Positions 6,486-14,084 of a stretch of 20,067 bases of DNA are shown in pieces (positions within the stretch are counted from its first letter, which is position 1; each line of letters starts with the position of its first letter). The position numbers were made by a program, and so were the translations under genes. The stretch spans positions 1 to 20,067 of the forward strand of contig CAKRTC010000033.1 in the NCBI GenBank assembly GCA_934402055.1, given 5' to 3'. This DNA comes from an uncultured Lachnospiraceae bacterium. GTDB taxonomy: Bacteria; Bacillota; Clostridia; Lachnospirales; Lachnospiraceae. Under the pieces are notes generated by a model. That model saw only the letters and a program-made list of their open reading frames with translations, was not told the DNA's origin and searched no databases.

Positions 6486-7766
6486 TCAGTTTGCCGCAGA
6501 CTCTGACTCTGATTCAGCCTCTGTCTCAGTCTCATCGGCCTCTACAGACTCAGCCGCAGCTGCTTCTGCCTGCTTCATCTCGGTATATTCATCCTCTGTG
6601 ACATAGTTTACCTTGATATTCTCTGCAAGATAACTTCCTACAAGGTACTGTACAACTGTCTGCTGAAGTGCAGCCTCGGTATTGCTCTCCTTTACCTGCT
6701 CCTCCTGATCGGAATATCCGAAATCAGCAAGATACTGCTTAAGAGTGTCATCATTATACTCAAAGCCCTGCTCCTTAGCTATGGCATCTACAACAGCTGT
6801 CTGCTCTGCAAGTACCTTGGCATCAGCCTCGAGTGAGCTTCTGTAATCAGCATAGCTCTGTCCTGAACTGCTTAAGTAATCGGCAAGACCGTTCATGCCC
6901 TGTAATCCGTAGTTTGTTGCATATGCCTTGAACATCTTATCCTGATTCTGAACATATACGTCTATTGCCCATCCGATAGCCGCATCATTGGTCTCGACCT
7001 CACTTGCCTCGGTAACAGCATTGACAGCATTGGTTATAAGCTCATTTTTAACATATGCCTGCTCCTGCTTCTCGAGTGAGTCTCTGACAGCCTCACGATA
7101 CAAGTTCGCTGTAATATACTTTCCTCCGCTGTACTTGTCAGCCAGCTCATCTGTAAGATCCTCATAGCTTAAAGGTCTTGATACCTTGTTGATCTTAACA
7201 TCAAATGTTACAGGCTTACCTGCAAGTGTAGCTTCCTGGTAGCTCTCCGGGAATGTAAGCTCAAGTGTTACTTCCTCTCCTGCCTTGTGTCCGATAAGTC
7301 CTTCTTCAAAGCCGTCGATAAATCTGCCTGATCCGAGTACAAGATCATAGCCCTCTGCAGATCCTTTGTCAAATTCCTCTCCGTCAACCTTACCTACAAA
7401 GTCGATATTTACAGTATCACTGTCTGCTGCCGCATCCTCAACCTCTTTGGTCTCTCCGCCCATGGTGAGATAGTAGGTGATCATATCATTTACGGCATCC
7501 TCTTCGATTGCATCTGCGGTAGGTGCTGTGATCTCGATAGTACCGAGATCGGCAAGCTTGACCTCACCCATGCTCTCAGGCTTTACCGGGTCGAGATTTG
7601 CTATAGCCTCTGCATCCTCACTGAGTGTCTCCGGCTCGCTCTCAAGCTCTGTTGCAGTAGCTTTGCTTGTTTCTTCCGCATTTTTCTTGGAGCATCCGCT
7701 TAAAGCCATGCTTACGGTTACTGCGGCAACAGCAGCAACGGCTGCTGCTTTCTTGAATTTTCTCAT
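6486..7766 (-). CDS. Exported trigger-factor-like FKBP peptidyl-prolyl isomerase lipoprotein
   Basis: Predicted to isomerise Xaa-Pro bonds and help fold exported proteins outside the membrane. It is 426 residues; the ATG follows GAAGGAG. Residues 1-24 form a lipoprotein signal with lipobox ALSGC, so Cys25 would be lipidated. Residues about 113-195 form an FKBP domain (VNIDFVGKVDGEEFDKGSAE, LGSGRFIDGFEEGLIGHKAG, FDVKINKV). Residues about 200-390 are a mostly helical region like the trigger-factor C-terminal chaperone domain. The last 30 residues are a Glu/Ser/Ala-rich acidic tail. The N-terminal ribosome-binding domain of cytoplasmic trigger factor is absent and is replaced by an acidic linker. 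It is downstream of signal peptidase I, in keeping with a secretion role, but has its own leader. A general tig annotation would be misleading. Confidence 0.88.
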   Translation of the reverse strand: MRKFKKAAAVAAVAAVTVSMALSGCSKKNAEETSKATATELESEPETLSEDAEAIANLDPVKPESMGEVKLADLGTIEITAPTADAIEEDAVNDMITYYLTMGGETKEVEDAAADSDTVNIDFVGKVDGEEFDKGSAEGYDLVLGSGRFIDGFEEGLIGHKAGEEVTLELTFPESYQEATLAGKPVTFDVKINKVSRPLSYEDLTDELADKYSGGKYITANLYREAVRDSLEKQEQAYVKNELITNAVNAVTEASEVETNDAAIGWAIDVYVQNQDKMFKAYATNYGLQGMNGLADYLSSSGQSYADYRSSLEADAKVLAEQTAVVDAIAKEQGFEYNDDTLKQYLADFGYSDQEEQVKESNTEAALQQTVVQYLVGSYLAENIKVNYVTEDEYTEMKQAEAAAAESVEADETETEAESESESAAN

Positions 7767-7799
7767 ATTGTTTCTCCTTCTTATATATACAGGCTGTTT

Positions 7800-7837
7800 G
7801 ACAGCAGCACCCGGGTTTTTCCTCGAATGCTGCTGTC
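7800..7837 (-). other. Strong hairpin in the mRNA leader of the FKBP lipoprotein gene
   Basis: GACAGCAGCA (7800-7809) and TGCTGCTGTC (7828-7837) are perfect inverted repeats. With inner G-U pairs on the minus strand the stem reaches about 14 pairs. No T-run follows on either strand, so it is not an ordinary terminator. It ends about 34 bases before the ATG and could affect stability or translation. Confidence 0.5.
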
Positions 7838-7854
7838 TCCTTTAGCTCGTATAG

Positions 7855-7885
7855 ATCTTAACTTATAATTTGACGTTATTGTCAA
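7855..7885 (-). promoter_or_regulatory. Possible promoter of the FKBP lipoprotein gene with inverted repeat at the -35
   Basis: A perfect TTGACA (7885-7880, minus strand) is followed after 19 bases by TAAGAT (7860-7855). The spacing is long, so this is tentative. The -35 lies within TTTGAC-GTTATT-GTCAAA (7869-7886, plus strand), a perfect six-base inverted repeat that could be an operator. Confidence 0.35.
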
Positions 7886-7901
7886 AGCTCACAAATTCGA
7901 C

Positions 7902-7946
7902 GCAGGCTTGCCTGCCATAGAACCGCTTACCCTTGGCAGCTGCCAA
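7902..7946. repeat. Two GC-rich palindromes after lepB
   Basis: GCAGGC-TT-GCCTGC (7902-7915) and TTGGCAGCTGCCAA (7933-7946) are perfect palindromes in the 209-base lepB to FKBP gap. The T-run beside the second one precedes it on the minus strand, so it is in the wrong order for lepB termination. They may stabilise the lepB 3' end. Confidence 0.35.
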
Positions 7947-7975
7947 AAAAAATGAGTAGCTTTCTTAATCTCGGC

Positions 7976-8806
7976 TTACGAATCCAGCCATGTCGGATTA
8001 GGGAAGTATCTGAACAATACCTTGGCAATGATCTTATCCTTACTTATGTAGCTGTTCTCCCAATATCTCGCATCGAGTGACATGTTTCTGTTGTCTCCGA
8101 GGAAGAAATAGCAATCCTCCGGAACTTCAAATTTCATGTCTCCTGTATAGAGCATAGGCTCCTTAAGATAATCCTCCTCAAGCTTCTCACCGTTGACATA
8201 TACGGCTGCCGTCATAAGCTCTGCATCATCTCCGGCGGCTGTATCAAGTCCCGGCAATACCTGAAGCTCAGACTGAGCCACCTTGCCGTCTGCCTTGATC
8301 TCAATAACGTCACCCGGCAGGCCGATTGTACGCTTAAGATAATACAAGGTCTTGGGATGAGTTATCTCCTTGCCGCAGTTCGGACAAATCTCCGGCGCAG
8401 CTCCCTCTCCCATTCCTTCACCGCAGCGGTTGCATATCCATCCGAATTTGAAGATAGCTATGTCTCCGCGTTCCGGCTCTCCGAAGAGGTAGCTCAGACG
8501 AAGTCCTATAACTCTGTCCTTCTGCTCGATAGTATCCTCCATAGAGCCTGTAGGAACCGTCGAATTGGCGATGATAAAATTATTGCATACAAGCGCTATT
8601 ACTACTGCTATCACGAGCACCTGTATCCAGCTTATTATCTCTTTGACTACAGAGTTTGGCTTCTTTTCCTGCTTTTTGTCTCCGGATGCATCGGATAACT
8701 TATCCTGCTTTCGCTCCGGCTCATGCTTAGTCTCGGAAAGTGTGCTCTCGGCTTCATCATCTACTGTGACGATAAGGCCTTTTTTGTTTGTCTCGTTATT
8801 ATCCAT
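7976..8806 (-). CDS. lepB: Signal peptidase I with a zinc-ribbon-like insert
   Basis: Membrane serine protease that cleaves signal peptides from exported proteins. It has 276 residues: a charged cytoplasmic N-terminus (1-53), one membrane helix (about 56-80), then the catalytic region. Box B VPTGSMEDTI contains the nucleophile Ser88; box C is GDIAIFKF; box D YYLKRTIGLPGD contains the general base Lys158; box E is GDNRNMSLDARYW (237-249). Between boxes C and D lies CNRC-x12-CPNC (Cys125, 128, 141, 144), a zinc-ribbon-like knuckle not expected in this family. Its ATG is 32 bases after the potD stop; the only ribosome-site-like sequence (AAGGA) is about 20 bases upstream, so translation may depend on coupling. 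An in-frame stop just upstream rules out a longer start. Confidence 0.93.
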   Translation of the reverse strand: MDNNETNKKGLIVTVDDEAESTLSETKHEPERKQDKLSDASGDKKQEKKPNSVVKEIISWIQVLVIAVVIALVCNNFIIANSTVPTGSMEDTIEQKDRVIGLRLSYLFGEPERGDIAIFKFGWICNRCGEGMGEGAAPEICPNCGKEITHPKTLYYLKRTIGLPGDVIEIKADGKVAQSELQVLPGLDTAAGDDAELMTAAVYVNGEKLEEDYLKEPMLYTGDMKFEVPEDCYFFLGDNRNMSLDARYWENSYISKDKIIAKVLFRYFPNPTWLDS

Positions 8807-8838
8807 TATTTTTGTTTATGTAAGAGTCCTTAATCTTA

Positions 8839-9930
8839 TCAGCCTGCATTGGATGCTGCGATCTTAACCTTGCTCCAGAGCTCGGCAATAGTCTTACGAG
8901 TCTCATCATTATACTCAAATACCTCGTCATTTGCATTGTCATCACGCGGTATATAAGCATCTATGCCTTCAAACTCTCCGCCTTCGCCTGACAGCTCATC
9001 CATAACCTCCTTATTAGGTGAGGTATAGCCTACAAATTCAGACTTGTCCTTTGCAGCTTCATACTCTGTTATGTAGTTGATGAACTTATATGCAAGCTCA
9101 GGGTTCTCTGCATTCTTAGGAATGACCATACCGTCAGACCAGAGGTTTGTTCCGCTCTCAGGCATGAAGTAACCCATGTCTTCATTTTCATTCATAACAT
9201 ATACCGCATCTCCGGAATAAATGAGTCCGAGTGCTTTTCTGCCCTGTGCCATATTGTCGATGATCTCATCTGTAACTATCTCAGGCTGCATGGTATTTAC
9301 GCACTTGAGCAGGAATTCATAAGCCTCGTTAAGCTCCTTCTCATCCGAAGTATTCATGGAATATCCGAGATACTTGAGTGCGATCATGAACTCGTCTCTC
9401 TCCGAATCATAGAGATAGATATCTCCCTTGTACTTCTCATCCGCAAAGATTCCGAAGCCTTCCTTCTCAAGATCTGCTTCATCCACCTTATTCTTGTCAT
9501 ACACAATACCTACGGTGCCCCAGAAATAAGGTACGCTGTAGTCATTGTTCGGATCATACGGAAGGTTCTTGACTCCGTCTGCAAGCAGATCGAGACAGGT
9601 GATCTTGCTCTTATCGAGAGGCTGAATAAGATCCTCCTTGATAAGTCTCTCTATCATATAATCACTCGGTACAAGTATATCGTAAGCATCGCCGTTTGCG
9701 ACCTTGATGTACATCTGCTCATTGGAATCAAACTCATCCATGACCACGGTAGCACCTGTCAGCTTCTCGAACCCGGATATAGTATTTTCTCCGACATACT
9801 CTCCCCAGTTATAGATATGCAGTGTCTGTCCCGCATATTCGCCCTCATTTTTCTGTCCGCATCCCGACATGAGTAATGCGGCTCCGATAGCTGTAACTGC
9901 TGCAAATGCTGCTATGACTGTTTTTTTCAA
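8839..9930 (-). CDS. potD: Spermidine/putrescine ABC transporter, substrate-binding lipoprotein
   Basis: Captures polyamines outside the membrane and delivers them to PotBC. It has 363 residues. The start is a TTG at 9930: the frame has no ATG that keeps the signal peptide, and AAGGAGG lies 11 bases upstream. The lipobox is LMSGC, with Cys24 as the lipid site. The PotD hallmark LHIYNWGEYV appears near residue 38, with the usual two-lobe binding-protein fold after it (ANGDAYDILVPSDYMIERL, GTVGIVYDKNKV, GLIYSGDAVYVM). It closes the potABCD set. Which polyamine is bound cannot be decided from sequence. The 149-base gap from potC is much longer than the other gaps in the operon. Confidence 0.95.
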   Translation of the reverse strand: MKKTVIAAFAAVTAIGAALLMSGCGQKNEGEYAGQTLHIYNWGEYVGENTISGFEKLTGATVVMDEFDSNEQMYIKVANGDAYDILVPSDYMIERLIKEDLIQPLDKSKITCLDLLADGVKNLPYDPNNDYSVPYFWGTVGIVYDKNKVDEADLEKEGFGIFADEKYKGDIYLYDSERDEFMIALKYLGYSMNTSDEKELNEAYEFLLKCVNTMQPEIVTDEIIDNMAQGRKALGLIYSGDAVYVMNENEDMGYFMPESGTNLWSDGMVIPKNAENPELAYKFINYITEYEAAKDKSEFVGYTSPNKEVMDELSGEGGEFEGIDAYIPRDDNANDEVFEYNDETRKTIAELWSKVKIAASNAG

Positions 9931-9970
9931 CTTTACATAATCCTCCTTAATATAAATGCGAATGTTCGCA
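9931..9970 (-). promoter_or_regulatory. potD leader: ribosome site, ATG-TAA start-stop and palindrome
   Basis: Reading the minus strand, AAGGAGG (9948-9942) is followed by ATG-TAA (9938-9933) and then by the TTG start of potD (9930), in another frame. A perfect palindrome TGCGAA-TG-TTCGCA (9957-9970) lies nine bases above the ribosome site. The arrangement decides the potD start and could lower or regulate its translation. Confidence 0.45.
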
Positions 9971-10007
9971 AATTATGCCGACGTTTAGAAGTATTCCGAC
10001 AAGCTTT

Positions 10008-10023
10008 GGACTGCACGCAATCC
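10008..10023 (-). repeat. GGATTGC hairpin in the potC-potD gap
   Basis: On the minus strand GGATTGC (10023-10017) pairs with GCAGTCC (10014-10008), including one G-U. The GGATTGC arm equals one arm of the right-edge tandem repeat, which may make this a decayed relative. No T-run follows, so it is not an obvious terminator, though it could process the pot mRNA. Confidence 0.3.
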
Positions 10024-10079
10024 GCCGCGCCTGTACGGCTTTAACTCCAAAACGCTCAGCTTTTTTAACTCTGTCTGTT

Positions 10080-10898
10080 TTATTTCTCAGTGTCTTCTAT
10101 TGCTCTTGCCTTACGCTTACGAAGCTGCTCGGATATGACAGGCAGAACATTAATGACAATGAGTACAACTGTTATTATACCTACAACAAGTGTAGATACT
10201 GCGTTGATGGACGGATTGACTCTCTTACTCATGGTGTATACCATGATGCTTAAGTTTTTAACTCCTCGTCCCGTTACAAAGTACGAAATGATGAAATCAT
10301 CAAATGACATTGTAAATGCGATAAGTGCTCCGCTGAATATACCCGGTGATATCTGAGGTACTATTACCTTAAGCAGTGCCTGCGAAGGTGTAGCCCCGAG
10401 ATCCATTGCCGCATCTGCAAGGTTAGGGTCAAGCGAGCGTATTTTCGGCATGACACTTAATATAACATAAGGCGTACAAAATGCAATATGCGCAAGTATC
10501 ATTGTAAGAAGTCCGCGCTCTATTCCGAAAGTTATGAATAAAAGCATGAGTCCTATAGCCGTTACTATCTCCGGATTCATTATCGGAAAATCATTGATCT
10601 GCGATACCAGTCTGCGCACTATCTTCTTGGATTTGGATAAACCGACCGCAGCAAGTGTGCCCGCTATAGTCGAAACAACAGTAGCTATGATTGCAACCAC
10701 TATGGTAGTGCTGAGTGACTGCATCATCTGGGTATCTCTGAACATCTTCTCATACCACTGCAGGCTGAAGCCCTTTAGCACAGTAAGTGACTTGGATGAG
10801 TTAAATGAAAATACCACTACATATACTATAGGAAGATAGAAAAATATCACAGCAAGGAGCATGGATAATTTTCCTATGATACGTTTGTTTTTTTTCAT
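10080..10898 (-). CDS. potC: Spermidine/putrescine ABC transporter permease
   Basis: Integral membrane subunit that, with PotB, forms the polyamine channel. It is 272 residues and has about six hydrophobic helices, beginning LSMLLAVIFFYLPIVYVVVF (12-31). The EAA loop that docks on PotA is DAAMDLGATPSQALLKVIVP, near residues 160-180 and 55-60% along the chain, as usual for the family. The FDDFIISYFVTG segment is characteristic of PotC. The ATG follows AAGGAGG, which overlaps the end of potB; the two genes are 15 bases apart, so coupled translation is likely. Confidence 0.94.
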   Translation of the reverse strand: MKKNKRIIGKLSMLLAVIFFYLPIVYVVVFSFNSSKSLTVLKGFSLQWYEKMFRDTQMMQSLSTTIVVAIIATVVSTIAGTLAAVGLSKSKKIVRRLVSQINDFPIMNPEIVTAIGLMLLFITFGIERGLLTMILAHIAFCTPYVILSVMPKIRSLDPNLADAAMDLGATPSQALLKVIVPQISPGIFSGALIAFTMSFDDFIISYFVTGRGVKNLSIMVYTMSKRVNPSINAVSTLVVGIITVVLIVINVLPVISEQLRKRKARAIEDTEK

Positions 10899-10913
10899 AT
10901 CTGTTATCCCTCC

Positions 10914-11747
10914 TTAATCCGATTCCTGTGAATTCTTGCTCTCTAAGCGTCTTACGCAATACATGCTGAGCATCATAAGTATCGCCATGATAACCGATAT
11001 AGCCGAACCGAAATTCCATTCTCCTACAGTTATGAACTGGTTCTCTATAACGTTTCCTATAAGGAAGTACTGTCCTCCTCCGAGAAGCTTGGGTATAAAG
11101 AAGGAACTTACCGCAGGCAGGAACACAAGGCTTATTCCGCTCACCACTCCCGGAAGTGACAACGGAAAAGTCACTCTGAGGAAGGTCTGGACTCCGTTTG
11201 CTCCGAGATCGCTGCTTGCGTCCAGCAGTGATCGGTCCATCTTACAGAGCGAGCTTACTATCTGCAGTATCATGAACGGTAAGAAGTTATAGACCATACC
11301 TATAAGCACCGCACTTTCTGTATAGAGAAGCTCGGTATGCGCAAAGCCCAGCAGCTTCAAGAGCTTTGATACTATGCCGCCCTCCGTCAGTATGCCTATC
11401 CATGCATAGGTACGCACGAGCATATTGATCCAGGTAGGAATGGTTATTGCGAAGACAAGCATATTGCGAACCCTGTCGTTATTGCCTGCAATAAAGTAAG
11501 CAACAGGATATGCAAGTAATATGCATATGATCGTAGTCTTTACCGCGATCTTGACGGAACGCCAGAGTACTATAACGAAATCCGGGTCCGTGAAAAACTT
11601 GATATAATTTCTTAATGTAAATTCAAAGCTTATAATGCCGTTTCCGCCTGTCGTGATCGAATAGAAAAAAACTATGATCATCGGAAGCAGGAGTAAAAGT
11701 ATGCTCCATACTATATAAGGAAACGCCAACTGTGAAAATCTCTTCAA
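10914..11747 (-). CDS. potB: Spermidine/putrescine ABC transporter permease
   Basis: Partner permease of PotC, 277 residues and about six membrane helices, the first at about 8-32. The EAA coupling motif is DASSDLGANGVQTFLRVTFP, and FLPAVSSFFIPKLLGG is the PotB signature region. The start is a TTG at 11747 (MKRFSQ), about ten bases after GAGGG; the next Met (MIIVFF) would cut into the first helix. It lies 56 bases after potA. Annotators that only accept ATG would shorten it. Confidence 0.93.
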   Translation of the reverse strand: MKRFSQLAFPYIVWSILLLLLPMIIVFFYSITTGGNGIISFEFTLRNYIKFFTDPDFVIVLWRSVKIAVKTTIICILLAYPVAYFIAGNNDRVRNMLVFAITIPTWINMLVRTYAWIGILTEGGIVSKLLKLLGFAHTELLYTESAVLIGMVYNFLPFMILQIVSSLCKMDRSLLDASSDLGANGVQTFLRVTFPLSLPGVVSGISLVFLPAVSSFFIPKLLGGGQYFLIGNVIENQFITVGEWNFGSAISVIMAILMMLSMYCVRRLESKNSQESD

Positions 11748-11803
11748 TTTATGCTGTCCCTCTCAGAAAAAACAATTTATGTCAGTAATTCCGTAAATGA
11801 AAC

Positions 11804-13378
11804 TCACATACGTTTCATGACATGGATATCATTCTTGCCTAACTTAAGTCCTACCTCTGTGCCTTCCTCAACATAGTTTACGGTACGCACCTTAAGCTCA
11901 CGACCTGTCGTTGAGAAGGTAACTCTGTAGGACTGGCCTTCCTTAACATTTTCAGGATCAAAGTCGTAATCGGCATACATATCGACTGTCTGTTCCTCAT
12001 CCGAAAGCTTCCAGCCCTGCGCATTTGCCCACAGCTTGAGATCTGTGTCGAGTGCCTGTGACTCCATCAGCTCGTCCGCGGTCTTGAAGAAGTTAAATGC
12101 CATAACAGCCTCGTTTGCCTTGGCATTCTTGACTATAGGCTGATTGACTACATAGATCATCTTCTGGATCATTGTTCCGTTTGAGGTCGAAAATACTACC
12201 GGATATTCGCCTTCTTCTTCCTTGACCGAATAATCTATGCTGTTAAGTGAGATATACTCATCGGTCTCCGGATTCCATGCCTGTGCATCGGCACGTGCAA
12301 CTACTTCCTTATCGTCAAGAGCCGCAACATCCTCTATATCGACAAGGAAATCGTTGGCTGAAATCTTCTCTTTGCCGTCCGCCGATATTACCTCGTTGTT
12401 TTTGATTATACGCATATGTACGGTCACAGAGGTACCCGGAACGGTCTCAACGACGGTCTCGTAATGCATACCCTTGAAGAGCACGCTGTCTACGGTTCCC
12501 GTGAGCACGCCTTCCTCAGTTGGAACTATTACAAGATCCTCGGGTCTGATGACCACATCCACTGCTTCATTCTTGGCAAAGCCGTAATCAAGACACTCAA
12601 AGTTCTGATCATCGAATCTTACAAGATAATCGTCAAGCATCCTGCCCGGGATGATATTGGACTCGCCTACGAAATCCGCTACAAAGCGATTGACAGGTGT
12701 ATTATATATTTCCTGAGGACTGCCTATCTGCTGTATCTCTCCGCCCTTCATGATAACGATCTTGTCTGACATGGTAAGTGCCTCCTCCTGATCGTGGGTA
12801 ACGAAGATGAAGGTGATGCCTACCTCCTGCTGTATGCGCTTAAGCTCGTACTGCATCTCCTTACGAAGCTTGAGATCGAGCGCTCCGAGCGGCTCGTCAA
12901 GCAGCAGCACCTTAGGCTCATTTACAAGTGCTCTTGCTATGGCAACTCTCTGCTGCTGTCCTCCCGAAAGAAGTGTGACATTTTTGTTCTCATATCCGTC
13001 AAGTCCGATGAGCTTGAGCATCTTCATGACCTTCTGCTCGATAACGTCCTTACTCATCTTCTTGATCTTAAGTCCGAAGGCAATATTGTCGCGGACGTTC
13101 ATATGTGGAAACAAAGCATATTTCTGGAAAACTGTGTTAAGCTCACGCTTATACGGCGGGAGATTACTTATATCCACTCCGTCAAATAAGACTTCACCCT
13201 CAGTAGGCTCAAGGAAGCCTCCTAGTATACGCAGCAGAGTTGTCTTACCGCAGCCCGAGGGGCCGAGAAGTGTAACAAACTCATTCTCCTTGATATCAAG
13301 GTTGATATTCTTAAGCACGAGCTGATCCTCAAAGCTCATTACGATATTTTTGAACTGTATAAGTGTCTTTTCTTCCAT
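11804..13378 (-). CDS. potA: Polyamine ABC transporter ATPase with a large insertion in the TOBE region
   Basis: Cytoplasmic ATPase powering PotBC. Walker A GPSGCGKTT (39-47), Q-loop VFQ, signature LSGGQQQR (137-144), Walker B VLLLDEP (157-163) and the switch His195 are intact. The C-terminal regulatory domain starts normally (VIRPED, then FKGMHYETVVET near 301-312) and ends normally (EGTEVGLKLGKNDIHVMK, 505-522). About 170 residues (325-495) interrupt it, making 524 residues against the usual 350-380. The insert seems to hold two related modules: each has an AxAQxW element (362-368, 450-456) and a YPVVFST or YRVTFST strand (392-398, 484-490), a pattern like bacterial Ig-like wall-protein repeats. 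The ATG follows GGAGG inside the recX end, one base after the recX stop. The insert could sense a ligand or partner; this is unproven. Confidence 0.93.
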   Translation of the reverse strand: MEEKTLIQFKNIVMSFEDQLVLKNINLDIKENEFVTLLGPSGCGKTTLLRILGGFLEPTEGEVLFDGVDISNLPPYKRELNTVFQKYALFPHMNVRDNIAFGLKIKKMSKDVIEQKVMKMLKLIGLDGYENKNVTLLSGGQQQRVAIARALVNEPKVLLLDEPLGALDLKLRKEMQYELKRIQQEVGITFIFVTHDQEEALTMSDKIVIMKGGEIQQIGSPQEIYNTPVNRFVADFVGESNIIPGRMLDDYLVRFDDQNFECLDYGFAKNEAVDVVIRPEDLVIVPTEEGVLTGTVDSVLFKGMHYETVVETVPGTSVTVHMRIIKNNEVISADGKEKISANDFLVDIEDVAALDDKEVVARADAQAWNPETDEYISLNSIDYSVKEEEGEYPVVFSTSNGTMIQKMIYVVNQPIVKNAKANEAVMAFNFFKTADELMESQALDTDLKLWANAQGWKLSDEEQTVDMYADYDFDPENVKEGQSYRVTFSTTGRELKVRTVNYVEEGTEVGLKLGKNDIHVMKRM

Positions 13379-13379
13379 C

Positions 13380-14084
13380 TTATCCTCCGATACCTATCTC
13401 GTTCATCGCATGCTCTATCGCATCAAACGAGTAAAACTTCCTTGCCAGAAAAGCATATGCCTTCTGTTTGTCCTCAAGGCTTACGCCGCGAGGATATTTC
13501 TTGGCGAGAGCCCTTGTGCAGGCCTCATATTCATCCTCAGGCGATATTGCATTAAGCATATCTGCCGCAGTCTCCCTGCTTATGCCCCGTTGTCGAAGCT
13601 TCTGCTCTATCTCTCTCTTGGACCTTGTCCCCTTAAGTTCCTCTGTATAGCTTTCGGCATAACGCCTGTCATCGGCAAAGCCGTATTTATCAAGAAACTC
13701 AAAGGTATCCCTTATCACCTGTTCCGGATACATGCCCTCTCTGAGCTTTCTCCTTATCTGTTCTCTGGTCTTGTCCGCATTCTTAAGGTAATAGAGTACT
13801 CTCTTCTTGGCTCTCGGCAGCAATATCTCATCAAAAATGTATCGGTATTGCTCATCCGTGATCTCACTCCTGTGGCCTCTTGCATTATCGGTATCGATGG
13901 CCGCGGCTGCCGTTTCCTCTGTGCCTGCTGCCCGCTCTTCATTTCCCGTAAATGTCTTTAAATGCAGCTTTCGGCACTCTCCTTTATACAAAAGAAAGGT
14001 CACCTCGCCGTAATCGAGGGTGACCTTGTTTCTCTTATTATCAAAATTTCTGATATCTGTAACTATATGTGCCATTCTCATCAT
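13380..14084 (-). CDS. recX: RecX regulator of RecA
   Basis: RecX-family proteins bind RecA filaments and limit or remodel them. This one has 234 residues. The last 150 carry the tandem three-helix RecX repeats, including RRVLYYLKNADKTREQIRRK, YGFADDRRYAESY, RSKREIEQKLRQRGIS and KAYAFLARKFYSFDAIEHA. The first 75 residues are an N-terminal extension common in Firmicutes. The ATG overlaps the recA stop (ATGA), and a second ATG follows directly, so translation is probably coupled to recA; a third possible start is MAHIV at 14075. The stop is one base before potA. Confidence 0.92.
   Translation of the reverse strand: MMRMAHIVTDIRNFDNKRNKVTLDYGEVTFLLYKGECRKLHLKTFTGNEERAAGTEETAAAAIDTDNARGHRSEITDEQYRYIFDEILLPRAKKRVLYYLKNADKTREQIRRKLREGMYPEQVIRDTFEFLDKYGFADDRRYAESYTEELKGTRSKREIEQKLRQRGISRETAADMLNAISPEDEYEACTRALAKKYPRGVSLEDKQKAYAFLARKFYSFDAIEHAMNEIGIGG

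Noticed and set aside
7933..7950. lepB terminator at the TTGGCAGCTGCCAA palindrome
   Set aside because: The T-run comes before the stem on the coding strand, the wrong order for a terminator.
12807..13325. A 172-codon plus-strand frame inside potA
   Set aside because: Reverse-strand shadow of the conserved ATPase domain, without a ribosome site or motifs.
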